DNA from: Bondarzewia mesenterica
Lineage: Eukaryota; Basidiomycota; Agaricomycetes; Russulales; Bondarzewiaceae
Length of the DNA: 56,897 nt
Assembly (NCBI GenBank): GCA_004802705.1
Contig: SGPL01000181.1
Location: 1 to 56,897 of the forward strand
Reading direction: 5' to 3'
Position numbers and translations under genes: made by a program. Shown piece by piece: positions 40,713 through 51,890 of this stretch (position 1 is the first letter of the stretch; each line of letters opens with the position of its first letter). The notes beneath the pieces are model-generated. The model saw only the letters and a list, made by a program, of their open reading frames with translations. It was not told where the DNA came from and did not search any database.

Positions 40713-41410
40713 CAGAAGAGGGTGGAGAGAAAGAGAGGGGAGACTAGATCAAATAATTCAGTCATAAGAGGTCGAAGTGATCGGATTTTGCCAACGTATT
40801 GCTGAACGCACTGAAGGGAGAGATTCCACGTCGCCATTGTAGTCGTCGTAGTCAAAGGAAGGCAACACGGGCTGGTAGCGGTCGAGTGAGTGTGCGCTTG
40901 CTCGGTCATAACACCAATGGATTCAGTATAAATCGAAGTCATGCTCACCCCGTAGATAGCATATTCATTCCCTGAGAAGGTAGACTCCTGAAGCCGGTGT
41001 GAAGGATAGAAGAGGTAAACGTCGTAGTCGTCGTCGCTGCTTAGTTCTGGAATGAGGGAGGACTCATGCGACAGAGAATTCGCCATCTTTCCCACTCGAG
41101 ACAGCAGGAAATGGGACGTGAGTGGGGTGTGTGAAGGACATGCTGGCATTGCGCACCTTATTTATTAGAGGAGCGGAGAACTCATTATTGGCGAGGAAGA
41201 AGCCGTGGATAGTGCCAGCTTCAATCAATACGTACCGCATAGGCGCCCACAACATCTCTCTGCTACATGACATCCTCCCGGACCTCTAGTGAAATCTCCC
41301 GCTACAGGGGATTGCGCGGGTGGTGTGGGAGAGAAAAGTACCTGGGAGCGGCCCCTAGCATACTCAACGCTGAAACTCGCCGAGGGCTCATCGTCCACTG
41401 TAAGGAACAC
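40713..41410 (-). CDS. Possible multi-exon gene of unknown function
   Basis: The minus strand shows several coding-looking pieces bounded by splice signals: DDEPSASFSVEYARGRSQ after a ttccttacag acceptor (near 41400), then a gtactt donor and ctgtag acceptor leading to REISLEVREDVM; TIHGFFLANNEFSAPLINK near 41220-41160; SSDDDYDVYLFYPSHRLQE near 41045-40985, followed by a gtgagc donor; and CVQQYVGKIRSLRPLMTEL at the 3' end. I cannot join them into one frame with confidence and do not recognise the family. The start codon may lie upstream of 41410. Confidence 0.35.
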
Positions 41411-43308
41411 GACGCGGGATAATTACTTCCGCCGTTTCATCACACGACGGTGAACGGAAGTCTCGTTCATTTTGTTGCGGCACGGTCGCACCTTTTCTGC
41501 CAGCACTACTGCATCGCGCACTGATGGTGCACAGATTGGTCTAACCGGTGCGCGTATGCAGATGCAGTCTGGTTCCGGAGAAAGCTCATGCCTGTTGTCC
41601 ACAAGCTCACTTCGATCCGCACACTTCTAAAGAATAATTGATACCAGGTCAGTGCATATAGCTTATCTGGGCTTCTCGTGTTCATATTCGACGATGGCTA
41701 CCACTTAATCAACTATTTGTTGATGGAGTGGGGTGCGCTGCAGACTGCGTACATATAAATCGTGTCACGCGTTCTACGTGACACGTGACATGTACTCAGT
41801 CTGAAGTGAACTACGAAGAACAAGCTCGTTCTCAAATTTTTTGGCCGCCAAAACAACAAGAACAAATTTTGAATGTGAAAACTCACCATGTATGCACATC
41901 GGTTACAAAGGCATGCAAAAGCCCTTCATTTGGCCTTTGCACACACCCTTTCGAGTGGGTCCGTTGCCAACCCCGATGTTGACTGGCCGGATTGAATGCA
42001 TCATGACTAACCTGCAGAGGCGTCGACACAAAGCACAGAATACCGTCAAAAATGAAGTGTGATGAGGTAGGATGACTGAATGCCCGATGTTTTGCTCGAA
42101 AGTCGCCGTCAAGCCAACCTCAAGGTCGCAAGCTCCAAGCCGCCTTGCTAGCCACAGACACCGCTGTTGATAAAGCATCAGTGGTGCTGGGCACTGTCTC
42201 AACGATGCAAAAACAAATGCGAAAGATCGGGCAAATCTATCCGCAAAATCTCAAAAGGTGGCCATATCTGTCCGTCACTCGTCATCCCCGCCTTGCAAAT
42301 CCGCGTTCAATTCGTTTTGATGATTATTTCTTTGTCGACGGCGTCCGTAAGCAACGAGCTTGCGAGGCGAGTGGTCGCGAAGAAATGATTTGTTGAAAAA
42401 AAATGTGAACGCGGATGATTGTAACGTGGTGGGATCCGAGCGATTGTGGCCATCTGTTGTGACACACCGGTTTGGCAGAATTCTCCGCGACAACCCCCTC
42501 TTTTGAGTTTCAAACACCGTCGGCTATCCCATGTCCTCTCCCCCCATCTCCCCCCATCTCCTCATCCATCTCCCTCAGCGCCCAATTTCCTTCGCGTCTC
42601 AAGTTCATCCCAGTTCTTACAACCCCTTTTTCAAACCGGATCTCTGATCCTCACCTTCAGGACGAGGCTGAGATGACTTGACCTTATCGTTCCCCCTTCC
42701 CTCAAAAGTTACCACATGCACCTTTAAAACATGCACAGCTACGCCAGGCCATTCTCTGCCCTTCCATCCCTCTCGCATCGTGTCACTCGGACCAGGAGTA
42801 CAACCCCTCATTACACTCTTTTCAACCACTCCCACAATCTGTCGTTCGGTTTTCATCGTCATTGGCGGTTACGGCCGGTTACGGTCAATTTTCGGGTTCA
42901 ACGTACATTGCTGTCGTTTCTTTATTGACCGGACAACGTTTTACATCCGCCCAGGTTCCTTCAATGCTGGATGTTATCGTGTGTTAACGGATTGCGATCG
43001 CTTTCAGGCTTAAAGAGATGGAATGGCCGGTGGCATGTACGTCTCTCAGCATAACCATCGCTTTTTCTTCTTCTAGACCTCTGTCGGCTTGAGCTTCGCG
43101 TCTTCCTTCTCAAACCATCTTCAAACATCCAGCCAGACGTACTAGAGATGCCACCAACTTTGGACACCCGGCTATTGACTCTGGAGTGTTGGTGTATGAT
43201 TTAAAAAATTCATCTAGACAGCGTGAGTTCCCCATTCTATCAATCCAACCTTCCATCTCCTTCATATGTAACATAAAGAACCGGTTATGGAACGCGTTTC
43301 TCGGCATA
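41411..43308. other. Gene-poor stretch
   Basis: No ORF here has splice structure or a known domain. CT-rich runs occur near 42530-42600. Nothing else was recognised. Confidence 0.4.
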
Positions 43309-43962
43309 TTAGTGAGAACCGACCGTCACCTCATCACGCACGGGATACCCGCCACCCAGCCCAAAAGGCAACACTTCACTATCGCATTTTTCTTTCACCC
43401 TCCGGTCTTCCATACCTTGCCCTTTGCGCTCCGCTTCTCCTTGGTCTTCGTGCCGATAAAAATTAGACGCGTCGCTTTCGTTCTCTTCGTACCGCCTACT
43501 CTCATCGCTACTGCCAGATGCGTTCCAATCTGGACTTGTATCCAAACCGGCACCGATACCCCGTCTCCTCTCACGCTTCTCTTTGATCCTATCTAAGCTC
43601 TTCTGTCGGCGGATCATCCACCTTTCTTCTTCGACCGATGCTTGGTCATAGTAGTCGCTCGAAGCAGATGGCTGTGTCGGAGATAAAGCAGGCCGCGTTG
43701 AGTTCTGCGCGGGATTGGTGGGCTGAACATCTATGTGCATGAGCTGACTTTCTTCGAGACAAGGTAGGAACACACATGATACAACGGAGTTAGTATGAGG
43801 GATGTCGGTGGGCCAAGTGTACACGGGATCATTGACAATCTCATTTTGGACGATGGCAGAGGTATCCTCAGACTGATTGTCGCCGACAGCAGTGTTCATT
43901 GGCAGGACAGCGGTCTTAACGCCTGTTATATACCTGCGGGATACCTGTGTATGGCGCCCCAA
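43309..43962 (-). CDS. Unidentified ORF, copy A of a duplicated sequence
   Basis: A 217-codon open frame on the minus strand, rich in charged residues: SVEEERWMIRRQKSLDRI, KEKRERRRGIGAGLDTSPD, WNASGSSDESRRYEENESD. It looks like a disordered cytoplasmic tail. Upstream (about 44090-43940) another frame reads VQNSQPDVVGFLTDNNNWGA before a gtatat donor, so the real gene probably has earlier exons. A second, decayed copy lies at 47390-48016. Because the open frame is kept here but broken there, copy A may be the functional one. I do not recognise the family. Confidence 0.45.
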   Translation of the reverse strand: MGRHTQVSRRYITGVKTAVLPMNTAVGDNQSEDTSAIVQNEIVNDPVYTWPTDIPHTNSVVSCVFLPCLEESQLMHIDVQPTNPAQNSTRPALSPTQPSASSDYYDQASVEEERWMIRRQKSLDRIKEKRERRRGIGAGLDTSPDWNASGSSDESRRYEENESDASNFYRHEDQGEAERKGQGMEDRRVKEKCDSEVLPFGLGGGYPVRDEVTVGSH

Positions 43963-44285
43963 TTGTTGTTATCAGTCAAGAAGCCGACTACATCAGGTTG
44001 GCTGTTCTGTACAACGACCGTCAAGCCTGATACACTATCTAAGTCTATCCTGTTGTTGATCAGAATCAGACAAACTGGTGGATCAATCGAGTTGAATCAC
44101 TGAATTGTCTGAATGCCAATGATGAGAAAAAGTTGAACGGACGTCGGACACTGGCTCTTGCGATGCCGCATACGCACACTCTCTTTGGGAAGGGCTATTC
44201 CAAACAAAAAAAAACGCTGTATACACCTGTAGTCGACTATGTAGATGAGACAAATCACCCTTGAAAGATCATTAACATTTCAATA
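43437..44285. repeat. Direct repeat, copy A (left of the TPR gene)
   Basis: Matches 47392-48016 in the same orientation, about 85-90% by eye. Examples in both: tctgtcggcggatca, ctgttatatacctgcg, tctatcctgttgttgatcag. Copy A holds about 270 bp (43620-43890) that copy B lacks. Confidence 0.85.
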
Positions 44286-44762
44286 CAAAAGTTCTAAAGA
44301 TACCTTAGTTAACAAGAATATTTGATGTTTAAGACCTGTGCCTAAGTTATTGACGCGACGCGTCCAGATACTTCAAGTGCTCACGCGCTCACGATCGACT
44401 CGATATGAGTAACACTGATCTTCGCGCCGTTCCCAGTAGTACAACGCGCTGAATTCTCATCCGAGCGTTCATGTTACTCCGCTATGATCCATACCCTCCA
44501 CCTCCCTCCACACTCCACCCCCGTCAGGCTTATTCGCGATGGTTGTTTTCTATGGGCTGCCTCTTGAAGGAGTTAGGCCCGTGATCTCCTCGTTGATCAT
44601 GGCGTAAACAATACAATTTAATTGCAGCGGCTGAAAGTTCCTGTAACGTTATTACGGCTAGCAATTGCAACATGATATATAATTCACCGCTTCGCATTCT
44701 TTCCACCCCAGCCTCTTCTCTCCTCCCAACTTCCCCAGTCGTTGTATCGCTAAGTTTGGACT
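44286..44762. promoter_or_regulatory. Upstream region of the TPR gene
   Basis: No gene is seen. TATATAA at 44676-44682 lies 81 nt before the start codon and is followed by a CT-rich run, a plausible core promoter. Confidence 0.45.
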
Positions 44763-47113
44763 ATGTCTACTAACCCCGCCAAAGCTAACCAGCTGAAGGT
44801 CGAAGGCAATGCTCTTTTTTCGGCACAAGAGTTCAAGGCTGCTGGGGAGAAGTATACCCAGGCGATCGCGCTAGACCGCCAGAACGCTGTCCTATATTCC
44901 AATAGGGCAGCGTGTAATCTGGCATTAAAAGCGTAAGTATGATACTCCTGTGACCTACCTTGTGATTTATTCTCCTCATCGTCATCTCCCGGATCTATAG
45001 CTACCTGGAGGCTATAGAGGACAGTGAAAAGGTCAGCAGTACGACTGTATTTGTTAAATATGCTGACAGTGACTAATTCTCTCTGTGTGTGTCTATTATC
45101 AGGCAACTGAACTTGACCCGTCATATTCCAAGGCTTGGGCACGTCTGGCGTCTGCGCAGGATGTATGTCGTAACCATGCATACCACAATTGTGATGCTCA
45201 CATTTTCTTTGGCTTGGCTATCACAGGCCCTCGAAGTTCTTGGGCCTGCAATCAAGTCATGGCATCGTGCTATCGATACTCTTCCCAAGGAAGGATTGAA
45301 ACCCTCGGAGGTCAAGCAGAGGGAACAGTACGAATCGTCATTAGAAGCCACGGAACGAAAGCGGAGGGAGCTCAAGAACGAGCAAAGGCCTGCGGATCGC
45401 GCGAAGGAGATGTTGCCGGAGTTGCTGATAACGGGAAATTCACGTAGTAGCAGCGTGAGTGTCATCAGCATTCCGCTTTTATGCCTGCTCCGTCCGAGTT
45501 TTTCCCTAATTCTAGGCATGGGTCATCCTATCAGCCTCGCAGGTGGGCAGGTGTTTCTGGGATCCTTGACCGTCAATTTCTCATGCATTACATCTAATCA
45601 TAGCAATTCGAGGACGGCGTAAAAATCATGAAGCTCATTCGAAGGACGCACATTCCAATGGGGATGCGTCTTACAGGCATGACTGGGGTTATTGTTTTCT
45701 TTGTCTTTGTCTTCGTCGTCTGATAGTTTTTCTTCCAGGCGCTTACTGAGATGAGCAATGGCATTCTGCAGGATAAGCGTTGCTTCAGGATTGACAGCTC
45801 TGATTGGGTTCAAAAATACAATGATCAAGGCATGTATATCTCCGCATCCATTCGCCACATCACCCCTTCCTGACTATCACATCTCGACCAGTGACGATGG
45901 AGATGACCAAAACAAAAGCTCCCGATCCCAACGCTTCCGTTCCGCATATAATTGCCGAGATTCGACGCTTGTTCAATCAAGGTAGTTGGGACCTTGTTCG
46001 ACCTGCCATCGACACTTTTGTCAGGTTCGTCTTTCGCCTGAATATCCGATCGATACCTAAACAACGATACCTGTCTGCAGGTGTTCAATCCTCAAGGCTT
46101 TCAATAAAGACGGACACAAAAAGACTGATGCTGCAAGTGTGCGGTTGTACGACAAAGTGCTGGCTATCCAACGTTGGGGCAGGCAACAATGGAGCGATGT
46201 ACCCAGAGATGATCGAGGCACTGTGTTTGATGATACGTTCGTCCGGGGTGTAAGAGCCTTGCGTTTGGATGCTTACATGGAGGTGCATAGTTTTGATGTC
46301 AAGCATAAAGATGTCGCTAACCCTTGGATGAAAGGCCTGGTGTCAGGACAAAACATCCCAGGAGTTCACATTGCAAGGCCTGCTTGAAGAAGCGGACGAT
46401 CTTATAGAAGAAATAAGGAACGGCCCTCGTCTTCAAACTCAAAGTCCCGGTTTCAACATGGCTTATACCGACTATATTGAAGGCCAAGCACTTGCGTTTG
46501 TCTTCCTCGAGTTTGTTCCTCAGTCATGACACTCAATTGATGCAATATATACAGTATGAAAGGATTCTATTATTGTCAATATCCGCGGCTCGAAAAACAC
46601 AGTGATGTTGATGATCCTAAAGTCGCTGCTTTCTTCAAACGCTCGGCGGAATGCTACTTCGAGGCTGCGGAGAAGTATCCCGAGGATGATGAGGACCATG
46701 TTTGTGCGTTTTTTTTTTTGTCTTTTCAACATCTCGAATTGAACGTGTATCATCATCGGACAGGGTGGTTGCACGTCGGCCTCAATGTCTATCTGGAGTC
46801 CGGAGTCGTTCTGCGCCAAAGTATGCCAGTCATGGAGCGTATCAGATCGGTGATTCCGAAGATGAAAAGAATCTGGGAGCACTCCAGTATGGCTCGTGAA
46901 GGCCGAGACGACGCTCTTCAGCAGATACTATGGATGGAAGAAGATGCTAGGAAGGCTATAGAGGAGGGTCGTTTGACGCTGGACGATAAAGCCAGGTTTT
47001 TATGGACCTGGGGCCCCCAGGCGGAAGGTCCCGAGAGGATTAGTAGATTAGTAGAGGAGGGTTGTCCGACGCTGGACGATAAAACCCTGCCGGATTGGTT
47101 CACATGGTCTTAG
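44763..47113 (+). CDS. TPR-domain protein (basidiomycete type)
   Basis: TPR motifs mediate protein contacts, often with Hsp90/Hsp70; the role of this family is unknown. The start at 44763 reads MSTNPAKANQLKVEGNALF. The TPR array follows: FKAAGEKYTQAIALDRQNAV, LYSNRAACNLALKA, YLEAIEDSEK, ATELDPSYSKAWARLASAQ, ALEVLGPAIKSWHRAIDTLP, then a helical EATERKRRELKNEQRPADRAKE. Later exons: LTGMTG, ALTEMSNGILQDKRCFRID, SSDWVQKYNDQ, IRRLFNQGSWDLVRPAIDTFV, VLAIQRWGRQQWSDVPRDDRG, FDDTFVRGVRALRLDAYME, YCQYPRLEKHSDVDDPKVAAFF, SAECYFEAAEKYPEDDEDH, WLHVGLNVYLESGVVLRQ. The C-terminus contains an internal repeat (EEGRLTLDDKARF, EEGCPTLDDKTLP). The intron after YNDQ (45831-45894) may begin GC rather than GT. Confidence 0.85.
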
Positions 47114-47391
47114 GCTTATGATAGAACCTGATTGATGTAAAGTACTACATAGTTGTCGTCGCCGACTGCAATCGAAGTTTGCTTTAGGATGCACTGACCG
47201 ACATGATGCTTCGACATGAGTGTGCGACATCGAGCTCCCGCCAGTGACTGTCTCCGGAGTCGTCGTTCAGCAATGTCATCTCTGCATCGCGCATTCCACT
47301 CCACCGTAAACTTTTGACCTGAGTGTGAACTGGAAAAACGGTGAGAACATTCGTGTGTTTGATACTTTAGTACTGGTCCCAAAAATTGCTC
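47114..47391. other. 3' flank of the TPR gene
   Basis: Short gap between the TPR stop and repeat copy B. The minus-strand frame from copy B stays open through it to 47116, probably by chance. Confidence 0.35.
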
Positions 47392-48016
47392 TTTGCGCTC
47401 TGCCTCTTCTTGGTCTTCTTGACGATAAAATTCGACCCCGTCGCTTTCGTTCTCTTCGTACCGCCTGCTCTCATCACTACTCCCAGATGCGTTCCAATCT
47501 GGACTTGCATCCAAACCGGCACCGACATCCCGTCTCCTTTCTCGCTTCTCTTTGATCCTATCTAAGCTCTTCTGTCGGCGGATCACCCACCTTTGTTCAA
47601 TGGCAGGACAGCGGTCCTAAAGCCTGTTATATACCTGCGCGATACCTGTATACGGTGCCCCAATCGTTGTTATCAGTCAAAAATCCGACTACATCAGCTG
47701 GGCTGTTCAGTACGACGACCCGTCAAACCTGACGTACTATCGAAGTCTATCCTGTTGTTGATCAGAATCAAAACGTCTACAAAGTGGTGGCTCAATTGAA
47801 TAGAATCACTGGTCTCTTCAACAAATGGACATCAATGATGAAAAGTCAAACAGACGCTCTGCCCAGCTCTTGCGATGCGGCATACGCAAACTCCCGGTAG
47901 GAGAGGGCTATATACTCCAAAGAAGAACGCCAGTCTGCGTATGCACCTGCACTCGACCTCGACTAGCATACGAGACAAATCGCACTCGAAAGACCATCCC
48001 CCATAACATTTCAATA
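47392..48016 (-). pseudogene. Decayed copy B of the unidentified ORF (direct repeat right of the TPR gene)
   Basis: Duplicate of 43437-44285. The segment IRRQKSLDRIKEKRERRR and SPDWNASGSSDESRRYEEN is kept, but its upstream exon has one extra G (tgacgggtcg versus tgacggtcg near 47727), which shifts VVVxNSxxDVVGFLTDNN out of frame, and about 270 bp present in copy A are deleted where cacctttgttcaatgg joins. After the common part the frame runs into unrelated sequence. Most likely a nonfunctional duplicate. Confidence 0.6.
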
Positions 48017-48391
48017 ACGTCCTAAAATTACAGTAACAACAATATTCCAGCTCTTTGGAAAATTACATATACCGGCGGAGTATTGACGGAGTGCGACTAT
48101 CACCCCGTTAGGACCTTTGATTTCACACCCCGTCTGAACTCCGCTGTATGATGACACTTATCGCTCTGCAATACGGTTGACAACTGAATACGGGACGAAA
48201 TTGAGCCTGTCGGTGCTGGCGGACGCGTGCGTTCCACGCGGCCCGCCGTTAGCGCCATGCGCTCCCCAGGCAAGAGTCGCAGTTTAAGTCAAGATCCGTG
48301 TTCTCTCCGTACTCTCACCCCACCAACCCCACCACATCCCTATCCCATCCTCTATCCCCCACGCATCCCTAGGTCAAATAAATTGATATCC
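48017..48391. other. Upstream region of the AVT3-like transporter
   Basis: No separate gene. The transporter frame is open upstream to 48227, and an in-frame ATG at 48257 exists. The start at 48392 is preferred because the extra upstream residues are a Pro-rich, leader-like stretch. Confidence 0.4.
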
Positions 48392-51300
48392 ATGACCTCT
48401 CCTAGCAAACCCGTCAATATAACAAGTCCTCGGATACCTCTCCGCGGTGGGCTGGACAGCACACCGAGCGGAAGCCCTTTCACCGGAGCAGCAGCTACTC
48501 CTGACCTACGCGCTCTGCGTGCGCAATATGCAGGCACCCCGCCGCCACCGAACATCCCGCCACGCTTGTCGGTCAGCAACAACCCCGCAGTGCCTTCATC
48601 AGGCACACTTACCCCACGCACCTCGGAGCCCTACCCACTTGGGGGCGCAGCCTCCGAAACGCGCAGCGTTGCTGTCGGGGGCATCAGCGCCCGCAGACCC
48701 GCAGGCCTTGGCGTATCTGTTTCTGGGACGCCGGGTGGCGGCAGCGACGGGAATCCAGTTGATATTGATGATTTGGCGGACGAGGAGAAGACGAAGATTT
48801 TGAGGCGGCATTTGGTCTCGCGTGAGGAGCGTGGTGGTGGGGCTAGAGCTGGCACGAATGGTTTCGAAGAGGGTATGTCGAGGAAGAGTTCTGTCGGTGA
48901 GTTCCGGTTGAGGAGGGAAGACACCGAGGCGTTTCCTGTGCCCTATCATGCGCCTGGGGCAGACGTAACGTGAGTCAACTCCCATCATCCAGCTCGATTG
49001 ACAAACGGTGGACGTTGGAGACCGCGGGTAAGATTTTTTGTATCGAGCTCGTATACAAAGACATCACTTATAGATGCCATGGGCTCTTCTCGTCAAATAC
49101 CGCTTATCGAGCAGTGAAGCATATCGTTCGCCCAGCTTGAGTTCCTGCAGAATATCGGCCTCTCATCATGATTATGGCGACGATGACGTGACAGTTGCAT
49201 TCGGTCCCTTCTTGATTCTTGCAGTACTTAGGTGCACCTTTCTCACTGGGAATGTAGGCATGATATCTACAAATGGCAATTGGACCAGCGGAGACAGGCG
49301 CGTCCTCGAGCAGCTTCGTTTTCTGGATCAACAGCCACGGCTCCTGATCCTGCGTTCGAGCATATCCACGAGCCGGGCGGGTTCCGTAGGAACTACCTAA
49401 TGCTACGTGCGAGTGGTGGGGAGAACAAAGAGGAGCCGCGGATGCTCAGAAATTTCATCGACTTCTTATACATGTTTGGACACTTTGTGAGTTTCGCGTA
49501 CTTTTTTTTTCAGTCTGGTACTGAAGCATTCATCGCAGGCAGGTGAAGATCTAGAGGAGGAAAGTGAAGAAGAGGAGAGAGAGAGAGGAGGAGGGGGAGG
49601 AGTCACACGATGAGCAGGCCATTGCGCCTTCGAGGCTATTCGCATTGCGGGAGCCGGAGGATGGAGGAATCCCGTCGTTACGCGTTCGTTCCGTCGAGCC
49701 TTTGAGACCAAGTCATGATGAGACGTCGCCATTGTTGGAGAGGTCAAAGTCGAGGTCGCATTCAAGGCGGAGACGGGTGAGCATAGGGCCTCATGGCGAT
49801 GCCACGGTTGGGCAGGCAATTCTTATGGTTAGTCTTGGTTCTATTTCGACCGATATCTGCATGCTGATGTGGGTCCAACAGTTGTTGAAATCTTTCGTCG
49901 GCACGGGAGTTCTATTCCTTGGTAAAGCGTAAGGTTTTTGAAATCTTATTCTCGGACGATGATATTTAATGTAACTTTTCTTGTGCAGATTTTTTAACGG
50001 CGGCATCTTGTTCTCGTCAATCACCATATCAGCTATTGCCTTGATATCCCTTTATTCCTTCCTACTGCTCATCCGAACGAAATTTGCCGTCTCTGGGAGC
50101 TTTGGAGGTACGCATCTCTTCTCTCCTTGGCCGGATGCAACTCTGACTCTTTCCGCAGACCTCGGCGAGAAGTTGTACGGCCCTTGGATGCGATACATGA
50201 TCCTATTCTCGATCACGATCTCGCAAATTGGCTTCGTCGCAGCGTATACGATTTTCGTCGCGGAGAACCTGCAGTCCTTCTTGCTGGCGGCCTCGCGCTG
50301 CGTGATGCTCGTACCCGTGAAATACCTGATTCTCGTCCAGCTCGTCCTCTTCCTCCCGCTGGCGCTCGTGCGCAACCTCGCGCGGCTGAGCACGCTCGCA
50401 CTCATCGCGGACGCGTTCATCCTCGCAGGTTTGGTGTACATCTTCGGGAGCGAGGTCGCCATCATCGCGCAAAGAGGTATCGCGAAGGTTGAGTTGTTTA
50501 ACCCTAAGGACTTCCCACTGTTGATCGGCACGGCTGTGTTCTCATTTGAGGGCATTGGTCTGGTATGCACTGTTTTTATATGGCCTCTCTTTCTGAAGCT
50601 GAGACGGATGCCATCCAGGTTATTCCCATCACGGACTCGATGCGCGAACCTCACAAGTTCCCCCCGGTCCTGTCAGGAGTGATGATATTCCTCCTTGGTG
50701 CGTCCTGCTCTTATTTCCCTTCTCTTTTGGGCTGTTTCTAAGTCTCTTTCCCCACGCAGTCCTCTTCGGCGGCGCGGGCGCACTCTCGTACCTCGCCTTT
50801 GGGTCGGACATCAAGACGGTCGTCATCGTGAACCTGGACACGACCTCACGGCTGACACAAGCCGTTCAATTCCTGTACTCGCTCGCGATCCTGCTATCGG
50901 TGCCGCTGCAACTCTTCCCGGCGGTGCGCATCATGGAGAACGGCCTGTTCACGCGCAGTGGGAAGCTCGACCCGCGCGTCAAGTGGCAGAAGAATGTGTT
51001 CCGGTTCGTCATCGTCATGGGCTGCACCATTCTCAGCTGGGCAGGCGCTGCGGATCTGGACAAGTTCGTCGCGTTCGTGGGGAGTTTCGCTTGGTGAGTC
51101 TTTTCGTTACTCCTGTGGACGGGATGAGAAGTGGATGGTGCTGATGACGTGTCGTGTTGGTAGTGTGCCACTGTGTTTTGTGTACCCGGCGATGCTGCAT
51201 TACAAGGCCTGCGCGCGCACGCGTAGGCAGAAGGCGGCGGATATTGCGCTGATGATCTTCGGAACGGTCGCTGCGGGATACACGACCGTTCAGACCGTCA

Positions 51301-51423
51301 GGGTACGTTCTTCGTGACTTCTTTTCCTGATGAGACTTTCCGACGTGCGTTGCTTTTTCTGTGTTTGTGTAGCTCATGGCCGCGCCCGAGCCTGCTTCGC
51401 CTCCTCCGGTTGGCAGCTGCTAG
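48392..51423 (+). CDS. Vacuolar amino-acid transporter, AVT3/AVT4-like
   Basis: A member of the amino acid/auxin permease (AAAP) family; yeast AVT3 and AVT4 export neutral or basic amino acids from the vacuole. The start at 48392 reads MTSPSKPVNITSPRIPLRGG, followed by a long Ser/Pro/Gly-rich cytosolic region, RRHLVSREERGG, HAPGADVT (then a 288-nt intron), HDIYKWQLDQRRQARPRAAS, GGFRRNYLMLRA, FLYMFGHF, AGEDLEEESEEEE, TSPLLERSKS. The transporter domain starts ATVGQAILM, LLKSFVGTGVLFLGKAFFNGG, then about ten helices: SSITISAIALISLYSFLLLI, GFVAAYTIFVAENLQSFLL, LPLALVRNLARLSTLALIAD, FPLLIGTAVFSFEGIGL, VIPITDSMREPHKFPPVLSG, LFGGAGALSYLAFGSDI, VQFLYSLAILLSVPLQLFPA, VFRFVIVMGCTILSWAGA, ending PPPVGSC at 51423. 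At 49571-49600 a GA-rich run separates two frames, so an indel or unusual acceptor is needed. Confidence 0.9.
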
Positions 51424-51890
51424 TGTACCGCGCTGTTCGTCTGGACTGCGTGCACGAGAAGTCAGATGTGATTGCGTAGGTCTCATTTTTCTTCGAGTTT
51501 TGTCGTTGTGCGGGGATACTAGGACCCGGCTTTCGAAGCTCAGCATGAGTGCATTGACTGACACATTCTAGAGTGCCATCTTCATCCACGGCTATACCTG
51601 CATTCACAGTTACCTTACACCTGTACTTAATGAACATTTTATCTGCATGCACACCTTTCATGTTGTAGTTCTAATGACATTGTGACCTTTTTCTTTTCTT
51701 TTTTTTCGTGTTTTGTGATGACGTCAGGGAAGTGACCTGAAGTGACGTCACAATGGACGAGGGAGAAAATAGATCGGAACTTGTTCGTGGCGCCGCTGCG
51801 CGCGGTCATCTGGTAGTGGGGCACAAAATACAAGCCCGCTATATATCTTGGCGATCATGTCGCTCCGAAACAAACGTTGTACAGTGCACC
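51424..51890. other. Intergenic region upstream of the PLD-like gene
   Basis: 467 bp with no supported gene. The sequence gacgtca near 51720 and gtgacgtca near 51743 resembles CRE/ATF-type sites. Confidence 0.35.

Noticed and set aside
42446..43013. Plus-strand ORFs rich in Ser, Pro, Phe and His
   Set aside because: They lie in CT-rich DNA, show no domains, and look like composition artefacts.
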